Source: an uncultured Lachnospiraceae bacterium (lineage in GTDB: Bacteria; Bacillota; Clostridia; Lachnospirales; Lachnospiraceae). Taken from it: 9,802 bases of DNA. The notes beneath the pieces were generated by a model. It saw only the letters and a list, made by a program, of their open reading frames with translations. It had not been told where the DNA came from and made no database searches. Position 1 is the stretch's first letter, and every line of letters begins with the position of its first letter. Position numbers and translations under genes: made by a program. Where the stretch lies: NCBI GenBank assembly GCA_947175775.1, contig CAMWNY010000070.1, forward strand, positions 1 through 9,802. Direction: 5' to 3'. Of the stretch, positions 1 to 7,944 are shown one piece after another.

Positions 1-2
1 AT

Positions 3-200
3 ACGGAAGCAGTGGAAAGCACTGTGGATGAGACCGAGACGGAAACGGTAGAGGAGACGACTACGGAAGTTGAATCAACGGAAGCTATGTCAGATGCAGA
101 AGAATCAACAGAAGAAGAGACATCAGATACAGAATCAACGGAAGAAGTAACATTCGAAATAATCAACAGAGACGAATCTCCTGCCGTTGAAGGAACCACA
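3..200 (+). other. Acidic Thr/Glu-rich low-complexity linker coding region
   Basis: This part of the pectate lyase gene encodes about 66 residues made largely of T, E, S, V and D, with the DNA word GAATCAAC followed by GGAAG or AGAAG recurring (about 71-145). Segments like this often sit just after the signal peptide of large secreted Lachnospiraceae enzymes and probably act as a flexible, protease-resistant or glycosylated spacer. That role is inferred. The signal peptide itself is not in the window. Confidence 0.7.
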
Positions 201-3200
201 TATACGTTTAACGCAAGTGAATTTATGGTGAACGATGCAGATAAAGCAGCAGTGGAAGCCGGAACAAAGATTGGCACAGAGGAATATTTTAAAGTCGTTT
301 CACTTGGCTCTTTTGAAGACAAAGGCGCAATGGTTGAAGGTAACGTTGTCAAAAGAGGCGATGCTACCAAGACAAAAGCTTTGGAAATAACAAAGAACTC
401 TACGGCAGGTATTCAGTTTACTGTAAAAGGTACTGCTGACGCCACGTTTATGGTTGCAAGTACAGGCGGCAAGAATATTTCTTCCGTAGCATTAATTGAT
501 GCCAGTGGTAATATTATAAAGGCATCCGAAGCAAAACTTACAGAAGGAAAGCAGGGCGATGAACCAACAGGTGTTCCTGCTGGTGAACAGGAAAACGGAA
601 GCTTTTTAGTATATGGAAATGAGACAAAAGCAAGTACTCTTGTATACAAGGGTTTAAAAGCAGGTACATATACGGTTGTTTCTCCTGAAACTGATAAAGT
701 AAGCCGCAGTGCATGGTTTGTCAGCGCGGCTGTCTTGGAGACCAGTTCTCCGGTTCAGATAATAACCGCAGACTATTCATTTAACGCAAAAGAATTTATG
801 GTAAATGACGCAGATAAAGCAGCAGTGGAAGCCGGAACAAAGATTGGCACAGAGGAATATTTTAAAGTCGTTTCACTTGGCTCTTTTGAAGACAAAGGCG
901 CAATGGTTGAAGGTAACGTTGTCAAAAGAGGCGATGCTACCAAGACAAAAGCTTTGGAAATAACAAAGAACTCTACGGCAGGTATTCAGTTTACTGTAAA
1001 AGGTACTGCTGACGCCACGTTTATGGTTGCAAGTACAGGCGGCAAGAATATTTCTTCCGTAGCATTAATTGATGCCAGTGGTAATATTATAAAGGCATCC
1101 GAAGCAAAACTTACAGAAGGAAAGCAGGGCGATGAACCAACAGGTGTTCCTGCTGGTGAACAGGAAAACGGAAGCTTTTTAGTATATGGAAATGAGACAA
1201 AAGCAAGTACTCTTGTATACAAGGGTTTAAAAGCAGGTACATATACGGTTGTTTCTCCTGAAACTGATAAAGTAAGCCGCAGTGCATGGTTTGTCAGCGC
1301 GGCTGTCTTGGAGACCAGTTCTCCGGTTCAGATAATAACCGCAGACTATTCATTTAACGCAAAAGAATTTATGGTAAATGACGCAGATAAAGCAGCAGTG
1401 GAAGCCGGAACAAAGATTGGCACAGAGGAATATTTTAAAGTCGTTTCACTTGGCTCTTTTGAAGACAAAGGCGCAATGGTTGAAGGTAACGTTGTCAAAA
1501 GAGGCGATGCTACCAAGACAAAAGCTTTGGAAATAACAAAGAACTCTACGGCAGGTATTCAGTTTACTGTAAAAGGTACTGCTGACGCCACGTTTATGGT
1601 TGCAAGTACAGGCGGCAAGAATATTTCTTCCGTAGCATTAATTGATGCCAGTGGTAATATTATAAAGGCATCCGAAGCAAAACTTACAGAAGGAAAGCAG
1701 GGCGATGAACCAACAGGTGTTCCTGCTGGTGAACAGGAAAACGGAAGCTTTTTAGTATATGGAAATGAGACAAAAGCAAGTACTCTTGTATACAAGGGTT
1801 TAAAAGCAGGTACATATACGGTTGTTTCTCCTGAAACTGATAAAGTAAGCCGCAGTGCATGGTTTGTCAGCGCGTTTGTCAGCGATACATTTACTTCCGG
1901 TTCAGGTGATGAAGAAACACCCATTGACTGGAGCGAAATGAAACCACCTGTTATTTTATCTGCAGAGCAGACCAAAGACAAAGAAGGCGTTCTCACAGAC
2001 AAAATCGCGGTAAAAGTACAGACAATTATTCATGAATTCAAGGGCTGTGATAAATTAATCGTTGAAATGTATGACGCTGCCGATGCAACAAAGCCTGTTG
2101 CTACTGCATCATCAGCTGTAGAGACCGAAACAGAAGCGACAGTAACCTTTACGGTTTCAGAAAGCGGAACGTATTACTTTGTAGCAAAAGCAACCCGCTC
2201 AAAGGAAGAAATAACGAAGGACAGCGAACGTTTTGCCATGGAAACTCCGTTTGTTCTTCCCCTTGGAACTCCGACAGTTACAAGAGCCACAAACGATGGA
2301 GCAGGCGGCATTGAAATCGGATATAGCGCAGTTCCTGAAACAGAAAAATATATTGCAAAAGCCGTTCAGGTTACAAAGAACGAAAACGGCACGTATACCC
2401 CTGTTGAGGGTGCAGAGCCTAAAACTGTAGAGAGCACTGCAGCAACCGCTAAGTTTGACGGCCTTACAGTCGGACAGTATTACGGTTTTAGCGTACATGC
2501 AGTCCGCGGCACTGAGGAAAGCAAAGAATCAAATGTATTATATAAGATTGTAAAAGATGTAAAAGAACAGATTTGGGATTATGCGGTATTTGGAGAATCT
2601 GCAAGCACAGATACAGCAAAATGCTATTATTCAGGTGATGCAAACGACAACGAAGTAACAGTTTGGTCATTAAGCGGTTCTGGTAAGATTGTACCGGCTT
2701 CCACGGATGGTATTTCATATTACTATACAAAAGTTGACAAAGATACAAACTTTGTATTGGAAGCTACGGCACATGTCGATGAATGGACATACTCAAACGG
2801 ACAGGAAGGCTTTGGTCTTATGGTTGCCGATGCCATAGGTGAGATTGAAGCGCCCAAAACAATTGGTACAAAATTCTGGAATAACTCTTACATGGCAGTT
2901 GCAACAAAGACACAGTACTACTGGAATGGTTCCAGCATATTGCCTGAAACCGCAGGTCCAGGCGAAGGCATATCACGTTATAATATGTATTTGGGTCTTG
3001 GTTCCCTTGCAAGAACAGGTGTTACCGATGAGTGGAAGACAGAGGAAGCAGCAGGCGCTACAATTCCTTCAAAATTTGTATCCGAACAGCTTTCCCTTGA
3101 ACATGCAGCAGCAACAAAGGGGCTTCCAAGCGGCGGTAACTATAATATTATCGGAAATAAAGTCAGCGGCGGAACAGCAATTGATGTAGAACCCCTGCTG

Positions 3201-6200
3201 ACAGAGTTAAAGCTTAGAATCGAGAAGAATAACACCGGTTATTTCATAACGTATATTGACAAGAACGGTGAAGAAACAATACATAAGTTCTATGATGAAG
3301 CAATTTACACAAAAGATTACGCAAATCAGACCTTGCTTCAGATTGACAAAGAAAATATCTATGTCGGATTCTTTGCAGCAAGAAACGCAAAGATTACCTT
3401 TAAAGATATTACATTTACGACAAAGAGCATTGACGAGAGCGCACCTCCCGAGGAGAAGCCCTTAGTATTCAATGCGCCAAATTACACAATTCTTTCCGCT
3501 GCTGTGTCAAACACGCCGGAATATGATATTGATTTTACTTCAAACTGGAACGGTACATTAAGCATCAAAGACAGCGCAGGTAGAGAGCTTGTAAACGAAG
3601 CATACTTTGACTACGCGGAAAAGGCAATGACTACCGTATTGGATGGCGGAAGCTATAAAGAGATTTCGATGCTTGATAAATTCTTCGTATACGAGAAAGA
3701 TGACGAAGGAAAAAGAATTCCGGGAACAGAAATTCTTAAAGCAGACGTAAAGGCTGTTATTCCAATTAATGATGATGTAAACAAGGTATCAAAGCTTGCC
3801 ATTGGCGGCAACCAGTTTACCGTAACCTTTACTCCTGACAGAACATGGCACAAAAACGACGATGAAATTCAAGTGCTTACTTCATATGATACTTCTGTAC
3901 AGACCTTAACGGTAAGCTACAGACAGTATGGCGAGGATGCAACAAACCTTTATGTATCCCCGAATGGCAAGGCATCCGGAGATGGTACAAAGGAATCGCC
4001 GCTTGACATCTTTACTGCTGTAAAATATGCAAGAGCAGGACAGACAATTGTACTTTTAAAGGGTACCTACAACCTAAAAAAAGCACTTGTTATCGAAAGA
4101 GGTGTTGACGGTACGGCTGCATACCCGATACGAATGATTGCGGAACCGGGAACATATAACAGGACAAACCCGTTTGATTTAAAGAACAGCGGTGTTGTCA
4201 TCAACTTTAACAAAGTCGCGTCCGGCATGACAATTGCCGGTGATTACTGGTACTTAAGAGGATTTGACGTAACAAATTCTTCTGACGGAAACAAAGGTAT
4301 TCAGGTATCGGGAAGCCATAACGTTCTCGATCAGATTAACACATATTATAACGGAAATACCGGTATTCAGATTAGCCGTTATAAAGGCTCGGACATTGAT
4401 AAGTCAGATGACTGGCCGGCATATAATACGATTCTGAACTGTACATCCTTCCTGAATGCGGATTCCGGTCATGAGGATGCCGATGGATTTGCAGCTAAGC
4501 TGACAATCGGCGACGGCAATGTATTTGACGGCTGTATCGCTGCATACAATGCAGATGACGGCTGGGATTTCTTTGCAAAATCAGAATCAGGACCGATTGG
4601 TCAGGTTATTATCAAAAACAGTGTTGCATACAAAAACGGCTACCTGATTGCCGATGCAAACGGTAATATGGATGTAACCGGTACGGAATTTACAGGTAAT
4701 GGTAACGGTAACGGCTTTAAGATGGGCGGAGAAAACATTAAAGGGTATCATATATTAATGAACTCTTATGCTTTCCTCAATAAGTCGAATGGTATTGATT
4801 GTAACTCATGCCCTGACATTCAGGTGTATAACTCCATCTCCTATAATAACGGCGGAATTGTAAATGGAGACGCAAAAGCAAACGTGCGATTCCAAAGTGC
4901 AGCATCACAGACAGCATTTAGAGCACGCAATTTAATCAGTTTTAAAACAGATGTTCTTGATATTGCTGAAAACCTGAAACCAGTGACGCCGGCAGGCGAA
5001 AAAGATCTCAATGATTTTGAAGGTCCTACAAACTTTTATTGGGATGCAGGTTCTAAAATTTCTAAAAATGCAGACAACAAGCAGGTAACAAAAGACTGGT
5101 TTAAGACATTAAACTACAACGGAATAGACACGATTGCAAGAAATGCCGACGGCACAATCAATATGAATGATTATCTTGTGTTCTCAGACAAAGCAGACAC
5201 CTCTGTATTTGTCAAACTTAAGGAAGGCACAAATGCTGCCGGAGCATTGATTTATGAAACCGCAGATACGGAAGAAGGCATCGATGGTCTTCCAAGTATT
5301 GGAGGACAGCCGTCTGACGAAGCAAACGGAAAACCTGCTGACACGGATACGTCGGGCAATATTGTAAGCGGTGATGATGAAGATCTTTCCTCAACAGATA
5401 CATGGACAGATGAAGAGTTTGCACAGCTTGACGTAAACGGCACAACGCTTAAGATTCTCTTGGATCTTGACTATGACAAAAACGGCTATTATGCGGACTA
5501 CACCGGTGTTGCTTTGAAACCGGCGGTTCGTGTGGCATATGGACCGAATGAGCTTTTGAAGAAGAATTATTCTGTAAGCTACAAGAATAATACAAAGGCA
5601 TATGAGTTGAGACCGGGCGATGAAGGTTTTGACACAAAGCTTGCTCCTACTGTTGTAATAAAGGGCAAAGGCAATTACGCAGGCGAATATAAGTTCTATT
5701 TCGTCATTAACAGAGTTAATCTGAACAGTGAAAAAGTAACCTGTGCAGATATTACAACCGTTGCAACAAATAAAGCCCAGAAGATTAATCCGGTTGTAAC
5801 ATTTGACGGAAAGAAACTTGGCGCAAAAGATTACACAATTGGCAGAAGATATACACGTGAACCCGTTCAGGCTGATGACGGAACAGAAACGGGTGAAATA
5901 AAAGAGGTTGATTATTCAGGATCTTACGAAGCGGCTGGTACTTATTATGTTGAGCTGAATGCTGTAGACGGCGGAAACTTTGAAGGCACGAAAACAATAA
6001 CTGTCAAAGTGCTCTCAGAATCTGAAGCATCAGGCAAAACGCCGATGAGCAAGGTTAAAGTTGATAAGATTCCGGATCAGATTTATGATGGAACGGCACA
6101 TTGTCCCGCTGTAGCAGTAAGCGGTCTTACACCGTCATCATTTGACGGAGAAGGCAATTATGTTGCAGGTGATTATGATGTTGCATACTACAACAACACG

Positions 6201-7877
6201 GATATTGGTATTGCTTCCGTAGTTCTTACAGGTAATCTTGAAAAAGGCTATTATGGTACAAAAGTTGTGACCTTTAAGACCCTTGCAAAACCTTTTAACA
6301 CTAAGGATTATTCCGTAATGGTTAAGGGGTCATTTGACGGAAAGACATATACTGCAACAACAGATGAAGAATATAAGAATTTAGTCATTCCTTCAACAGG
6401 CTCATCAATTACATTCGGAAACGTTGTAGTTAAGGTTATCAGCAATGAAGGTTCAGAAGATGTCAGACTTACGGAAGGCGTTGATTATACCGTAAGCTAC
6501 AAAGGTAATAATAAAGCTGGTTCCGCAGCAATTGTTATCAAGGGAATGGGCGATTTCAAAGGCAGCATGACGAGAAGCTTTAAGATTACGCCGTTTATGA
6601 TTGATTCTTCAAACACGACAGTAGAGCCTATTGGTGTTCAAACGTATGCAAAGGGCGGCGTAAAGCCTTCTGTTATCGTAAAAGTAAACGGTAAAGTTGT
6701 ATCCGCCAAAAATTATACCGTAAGCTATAAAAATAATAATAAAGTCGGAACAGCAACTGTTTCCATTGCAGGCAAGAATCTCTTAAAGGGCAGCCTGAAA
6801 GACGCCGGAAGCTTCGAGATTAGTGCAAAGAATCTTCGTACGGCCAATATTATAGCTGACAATGTATACTATGGAACAGCCAAGACAAATACAGCACCTG
6901 GCAACCAAATTGCTTACGCTACGAAACTTGCAGTAAAGGACGGCAATAAGACACTTTCACTCAACAGTGATTACACGGTAACATACTATGAAGGGAACGG
7001 TACACCGGTATTCAATTATAAGACGGGTGAGTTGAAGTTCAGAAATGCCGTTAAAAATGAAGATGGAACAGAGTCTACAGAACTCAAGGACGCTGCGCCA
7101 TTAGAAAAGAACAGCAAGATAGCGTATGATGGATCAAATAAGACAATTTATGCAGTCATTTCAGGCGGCAAAAATAATTTGTATGACGGATTCTCGTTTG
7201 CATCTTATAAGGTTGTAGGTAAAAACGATATTAAGACTGCCAAAATCACAAAAATTACGGATATTTATACCTACAATGACGGCACGGTGGCAGCGCCGAA
7301 GCTTGAAGTTAAGATACAGAACAGAGAGCTTGTTGATGGCAAGTATGTAAAGAAGGCTGAACTTGATACATTGGAGTTCAATAAAGATTATGAAATCATA
7401 AATATTAAGAACAATGACAGAGCCGGAACATGTACTATTACAATTAAGGGTAAAGGCGATTATGCAGGCACAAATAAGGTAAGTTTCAAGATTGAAAAGA
7501 AAAATTTGTCATCATGGAATGGTTATCTTAACTATGCCACTATAGAAAATATTGTTATTAATGTTAATGAAGACGACCTCAAACCGGGCGGTAATTGGGA
7601 ATATCTTGTTAAAGACGGAGTCGATGATAAAGCATTTACAACAGCTGCAGAAGGAAAGATGTATGTATTCGATTCGAAAGGCAATAAAGTTTCACTTGTA
7701 TATAGTGAAGATTATTCGATAGCATCATACACAAACAACAAGGTTGATGTTTCTAAGTTGACATTCGACGAAACCGGTTATGCAAGCCAAACAGCTACAG
7801 CAACAATCAAAGGTGAAGGCAGCTATACCGGAAGCAGAACGATTCAATTTACAATCCGAGTAAAGAAAACAGCATAA
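3..7877 (+). CDS. Large modular secreted pectate lyase, family PL9, 5'-partial
   Basis: Predicted extracellular endo-pectate lyase (EC 4.2.2.2) that cleaves polygalacturonate by Ca-dependent beta-elimination. The frame is open to the left edge, so the true start and signal peptide lie outside; the GTG at 12 is only the first possible start codon and is not convincing. Residues below count from that GTG. Order: T/E-rich acidic linker 1-63; three identical modules 64-239, 255-430 and 446-621 joined by 15-residue linkers; two Fn3-like segments about 645-850; a beta-rich, possibly LamG/CBM-like segment about 854-1137; an Ig-like segment about 1148-1310; PL9 beta-helix about 1313-1750; acidic linker about 1750-1806; then about eight Ig-like repeats to residue 2621. 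PL9 hallmarks are D1491 (ADGFA), D1515/D1516/D1519 (NADDGWD) and K1570 (GNGFKMGG). The C-terminus (RVKKTA) has no LPXTG motif, membrane helix or dockerin, so anchoring is unclear. The PL9 call is strong; the flanking domain names are tentative. Confidence 0.93.
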   Translation, partial: TEAVESTVDETETETVEETTTEVESTEAMSDAEESTEEETSDTESTEEVTFEIINRDESPAVEGTTYTFNASEFMVNDADKAAVEAGTKIGTEEYFKVVSLGSFEDKGAMVEGNVVKRGDATKTKALEITKNSTAGIQFTVKGTADATFMVASTGGKNISSVALIDASGNIIKASEAKLTEGKQGDEPTGVPAGEQENGSFLVYGNETKASTLVYKGLKAGTYTVVSPETDKVSRSAWFVSAAVLETSSPVQIITADYSFNAKEFMVNDADKAAVEAGTKIGTEEYFKVVSLGSFEDKGAMVEGNVVKRGDATKTKALEITKNSTAGIQFTVKGTADATFMVASTGGKNISSVALIDASGNIIKASEAKLTEGKQGDEPTGVPAGEQENGSFLVYGNETKASTLVYKGLKAGTYTVVSPETDKVSRSAWFVSAAVLETSSPVQIITADYSFNAKEFMVNDADKAAVEAGTKIGTEEYFKVVSLGSFEDKGAMVEGNVVKRGDATKTKALEITKNSTAGIQFTVKGTADATFMVASTGGKNISSVALIDASGNIIKASEAKLTEGKQGDEPTGVPAGEQENGSFLVYGNETKASTLVYKGLKAGTYTVVSPETDKVSRSAWFVSAFVSDTFTSGSGDEETPIDWSEMKPPVILSAEQTKDKEGVLTDKIAVKVQTIIHEFKGCDKLIVEMYDAADATKPVATASSAVETETEATVTFTVSESGTYYFVAKATRSKEEITKDSERFAMETPFVLPLGTPTVTRATNDGAGGIEIGYSAVPETEKYIAKAVQVTKNENGTYTPVEGAEPKTVESTAATAKFDGLTVGQYYGFSVHAVRGTEESKESNVLYKIVKDVKEQIWDYAVFGESASTDTAKCYYSGDANDNEVTVWSLSGSGKIVPASTDGISYYYTKVDKDTNFVLEATAHVDEWTYSNGQEGFGLMVADAIGEIEAPKTIGTKFWNNSYMAVATKTQYYWNGSSILPETAGPGEGISRYNMYLGLGSLARTGVTDEWKTEEAAGATIPSKFVSEQLSLEHAAATKGLPSGGNYNIIGNKVSGGTAIDVEPLLTELKLRIEKNNTGYFITYIDKNGEETIHKFYDEAIYTKDYANQTLLQIDKENIYVGFFAARNAKITFKDITFTTKSIDESAPPEEKPLVFNAPNYTILSAAVSNTPEYDIDFTSNWNGTLSIKDSAGRELVNEAYFDYAEKAMTTVLDGGSYKEISMLDKFFVYEKDDEGKRIPGTEILKADVKAVIPINDDVNKVSKLAIGGNQFTVTFTPDRTWHKNDDEIQVLTSYDTSVQTLTVSYRQYGEDATNLYVSPNGKASGDGTKESPLDIFTAVKYARAGQTIVLLKGTYNLKKALVIERGVDGTAAYPIRMIAEPGTYNRTNPFDLKNSGVVINFNKVASGMTIAGDYWYLRGFDVTNSSDGNKGIQVSGSHNVLDQINTYYNGNTGIQISRYKGSDIDKSDDWPAYNTILNCTSFLNADSGHEDADGFAAKLTIGDGNVFDGCIAAYNADDGWDFFAKSESGPIGQVIIKNSVAYKNGYLIADANGNMDVTGTEFTGNGNGNGFKMGGENIKGYHILMNSYAFLNKSNGIDCNSCPDIQVYNSISYNNGGIVNGDAKANVRFQSAASQTAFRARNLISFKTDVLDIAENLKPVTPAGEKDLNDFEGPTNFYWDAGSKISKNADNKQVTKDWFKTLNYNGIDTIARNADGTINMNDYLVFSDKADTSVFVKLKEGTNAAGALIYETADTEEGIDGLPSIGGQPSDEANGKPADTDTSGNIVSGDDEDLSSTDTWTDEEFAQLDVNGTTLKILLDLDYDKNGYYADYTGVALKPAVRVAYGPNELLKKNYSVSYKNNTKAYELRPGDEGFDTKLAPTVVIKGKGNYAGEYKFYFVINRVNLNSEKVTCADITTVATNKAQKINPVVTFDGKKLGAKDYTIGRRYTREPVQADDGTETGEIKEVDYSGSYEAAGTYYVELNAVDGGNFEGTKTITVKVLSESEASGKTPMSKVKVDKIPDQIYDGTAHCPAVAVSGLTPSSFDGEGNYVAGDYDVAYYNNTDIGIASVVLTGNLEKGYYGTKVVTFKTLAKPFNTKDYSVMVKGSFDGKTYTATTDEEYKNLVIPSTGSSITFGNVVVKVISNEGSEDVRLTEGVDYTVSYKGNNKAGSAAIVIKGMGDFKGSMTRSFKITPFMIDSSNTTVEPIGVQTYAKGGVKPSVIVKVNGKVVSAKNYTVSYKNNNKVGTATVSIAGKNLLKGSLKDAGSFEISAKNLRTANIIADNVYYGTAKTNTAPGNQIAYATKLAVKDGNKTLSLNSDYTVTYYEGNGTPVFNYKTGELKFRNAVKNEDGTESTELKDAAPLEKNSKIAYDGSNKTIYAVISGGKNNLYDGFSFASYKVVGKNDIKTAKITKITDIYTYNDGTVAAPKLEVKIQNRELVDGKYVKKAELDTLEFNKDYEIINIKNNDRAGTCTITIKGKGDYAGTNKVSFKIEKKNLSSWNGYLNYATIENIVINVNEDDLKPGGNWEYLVKDGVDDKAFTTAAEGKMYVFDSKGNKVSLVYSEDYSIASYTNNKVDVSKLTFDETGYASQTATATIKGEGSYTGSRTIQFTIRVKKTA
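237..1874 (+). repeat. 573-bp in-frame tandem repeat array, about 2.9 identical copies
   Basis: DNA at 237-1301 matches 810-1874 at an offset of 573 bp; reading it line by line I found no mismatch. As protein units the copies start at the Tyr codons at 201, 774 and 1347, each covering a module of about 176 residues plus a 15-residue linker (the last copy lacks the linker). Since 573 is 191 codons, gain or loss of a unit keeps the frame. On the left edge, copy 1 differs from copies 2 and 3 at three successive third-codon positions just before 237 (all synonymous) and at two codons upstream (T/S and S/K). On the right, identity stops at 1874, where TTTGTCAGCG occurs twice (1863-1872 and 1875-1884). 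Each module carries a beta-strand-like pattern including FTVKGTADATFMVASTGG and ends in AWFVSA. I recall similar modules in clostridial pectinases and suspect carbohydrate binding, but the fold and ligand are inferred. Confidence 0.97.
1938..2558 (+). other. Two fibronectin type III-like segments of the pectate lyase
   Basis: Residues about 643-850 of the protein show two beta-sandwich-like stretches. The first begins near KPPVILSAEQ and ends with the Fn3-type pattern SGTYYFVAKATRS. The second begins near LGTPTVTRATNDGAGGIEIG and ends with DGLTVGQYYGFSVHAVRG, a typical Fn3 F and G strand signature. Fn3 modules in bacterial glycan-degrading enzymes usually space the catalytic domain from binding modules. 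The first is less typical and could be another Ig-like fold. Confidence 0.6.
2571..3422 (+). other. Putative concanavalin/LamG-like or CBM-like segment
   Basis: Residues about 854-1137 form one long segment rich in aromatic residues and alternating hydrophobics. It starts IWDYAVFGES, contains EGFGLMVADA and MYLGLGSLAR, and ends NIYVGFFAARNAKITFKDIT. The pattern of a fluorescence-like 'GFGLMV' strand followed by a terminal 'VGFFAARNA...FKDI' strand resembles jelly-roll domains that measure or bind glycans and precede lyase domains in other secreted proteins. No ligand residues can be assigned from sequence alone, so binding of pectin is inference from the context. Confidence 0.45.
3948..5262 (+). 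other. PL9 pectate lyase catalytic domain (right-handed parallel beta-helix)
   Basis: The domain opens with the typical LYVSPNGKASGDGTKESPLD entry into a parallel beta-helix (residue 1313 onward), followed by rungs such as GKGIQV-type turns (NKGIQVSGSHNVLDQ) and short N-rich ladders (YNGNTGIQI, NKSNGIDCNS, YNNGGIV). In Dickeya Pel9A the catalytic calcium is held by Asp209, Asp233, Asp234 and Asp237, and Lys273 is the base. Here D1491, D1515, D1516 and D1519 have exactly the same relative spacing, and K1570 sits in GNGFKMGG, matching the Lys context. The Asp-to-Lys distance is 55 residues against 40 in Pel9A, so a short insertion lies between them. The domain should be active. Its exact end is uncertain, about residue 1750. 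Confidence 0.92.
5430..7874 (+). repeat. C-terminal Ig-like repeat region of the pectate lyase
   Basis: Residues about 1807-2621 hold about eight degenerate modules of roughly 75-140 residues. Their recognisable cores start with a D/N-Y-x-V/I-x-Y/x pattern at Y1853, Y1941, Y2055, Y2159, Y2235, Y2321, Y2460 and Y2568. The clearest read YTVSYKNNNKVGTATVSI and YEIINIKNNDRAGTCTITI, followed by a K-G-x-G-[NDS]-[YF]-x-G turn and a closing strand. The units are diverged at DNA level, unlike the identical N-terminal copies. Such repeats are typical stalk or envelope-associated regions of large clostridial surface proteins; a role in extension or cell attachment is inferred, as no known anchor follows them. 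Confidence 0.8.
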
Positions 7878-7890
7878 ACCATGCCTTAAC

Positions 7891-7935
7891 AAATAGGAGA
7901 AGGAGCGGATAAACCGCTCCTTCCTCTTATGTCCT
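7891..7935. terminator. Shared bidirectional intrinsic terminator between convergent genes
   Basis: A perfect 9-bp GC-rich stem (AAGGAGCGG at 7900-7908 with CCGCTCCTT at 7914-7922) closes a 5-nt ATAAA loop, and the stem can extend outward by about five pairs with one mismatch and one wobble. It lies 22 bp after the plus-strand stop and 22 bp after the minus-strand stop. On the minus strand it is followed by a T-rich run (CTATTTGTT); on the plus strand by the weaker TTCCTCTTATG. It most likely ends transcription from both genes. Confidence 0.85.
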
Positions 7936-7944
7936 GGTATGAAA

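Noticed and set aside
12..14. GTG as the real start of the pectate lyase
   Set aside because: The frame stays open to the left edge, no ribosome binding site can be seen, and the sequence begins inside an acidic linker with no signal peptide, so the gene is cut by the window.
237..1874. CRISPR array or diversity-generating retroelement variable repeats
   Set aside because: The units are long, coding, directly adjacent and identical; there are no spacers, no reverse transcriptase, and no adenine-biased differences between copies.
413..2002. Repeated antisense open frames within the N-terminal modules (413-649, 986-1222, 1559-2002)
   Set aside because: They are mirror frames of the identical repeat units of the plus-strand gene; they recur because the DNA recurs, and their products look like no known protein.
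2233..3465. Other plus-strand frames inside the pectate lyase (2233-2430, 2839-3189, 3256-3465)
   Set aside because: They overlap the long modular gene in another frame, are Gln/Arg/Lys-rich without domain structure, and lack visible ribosome binding sites.
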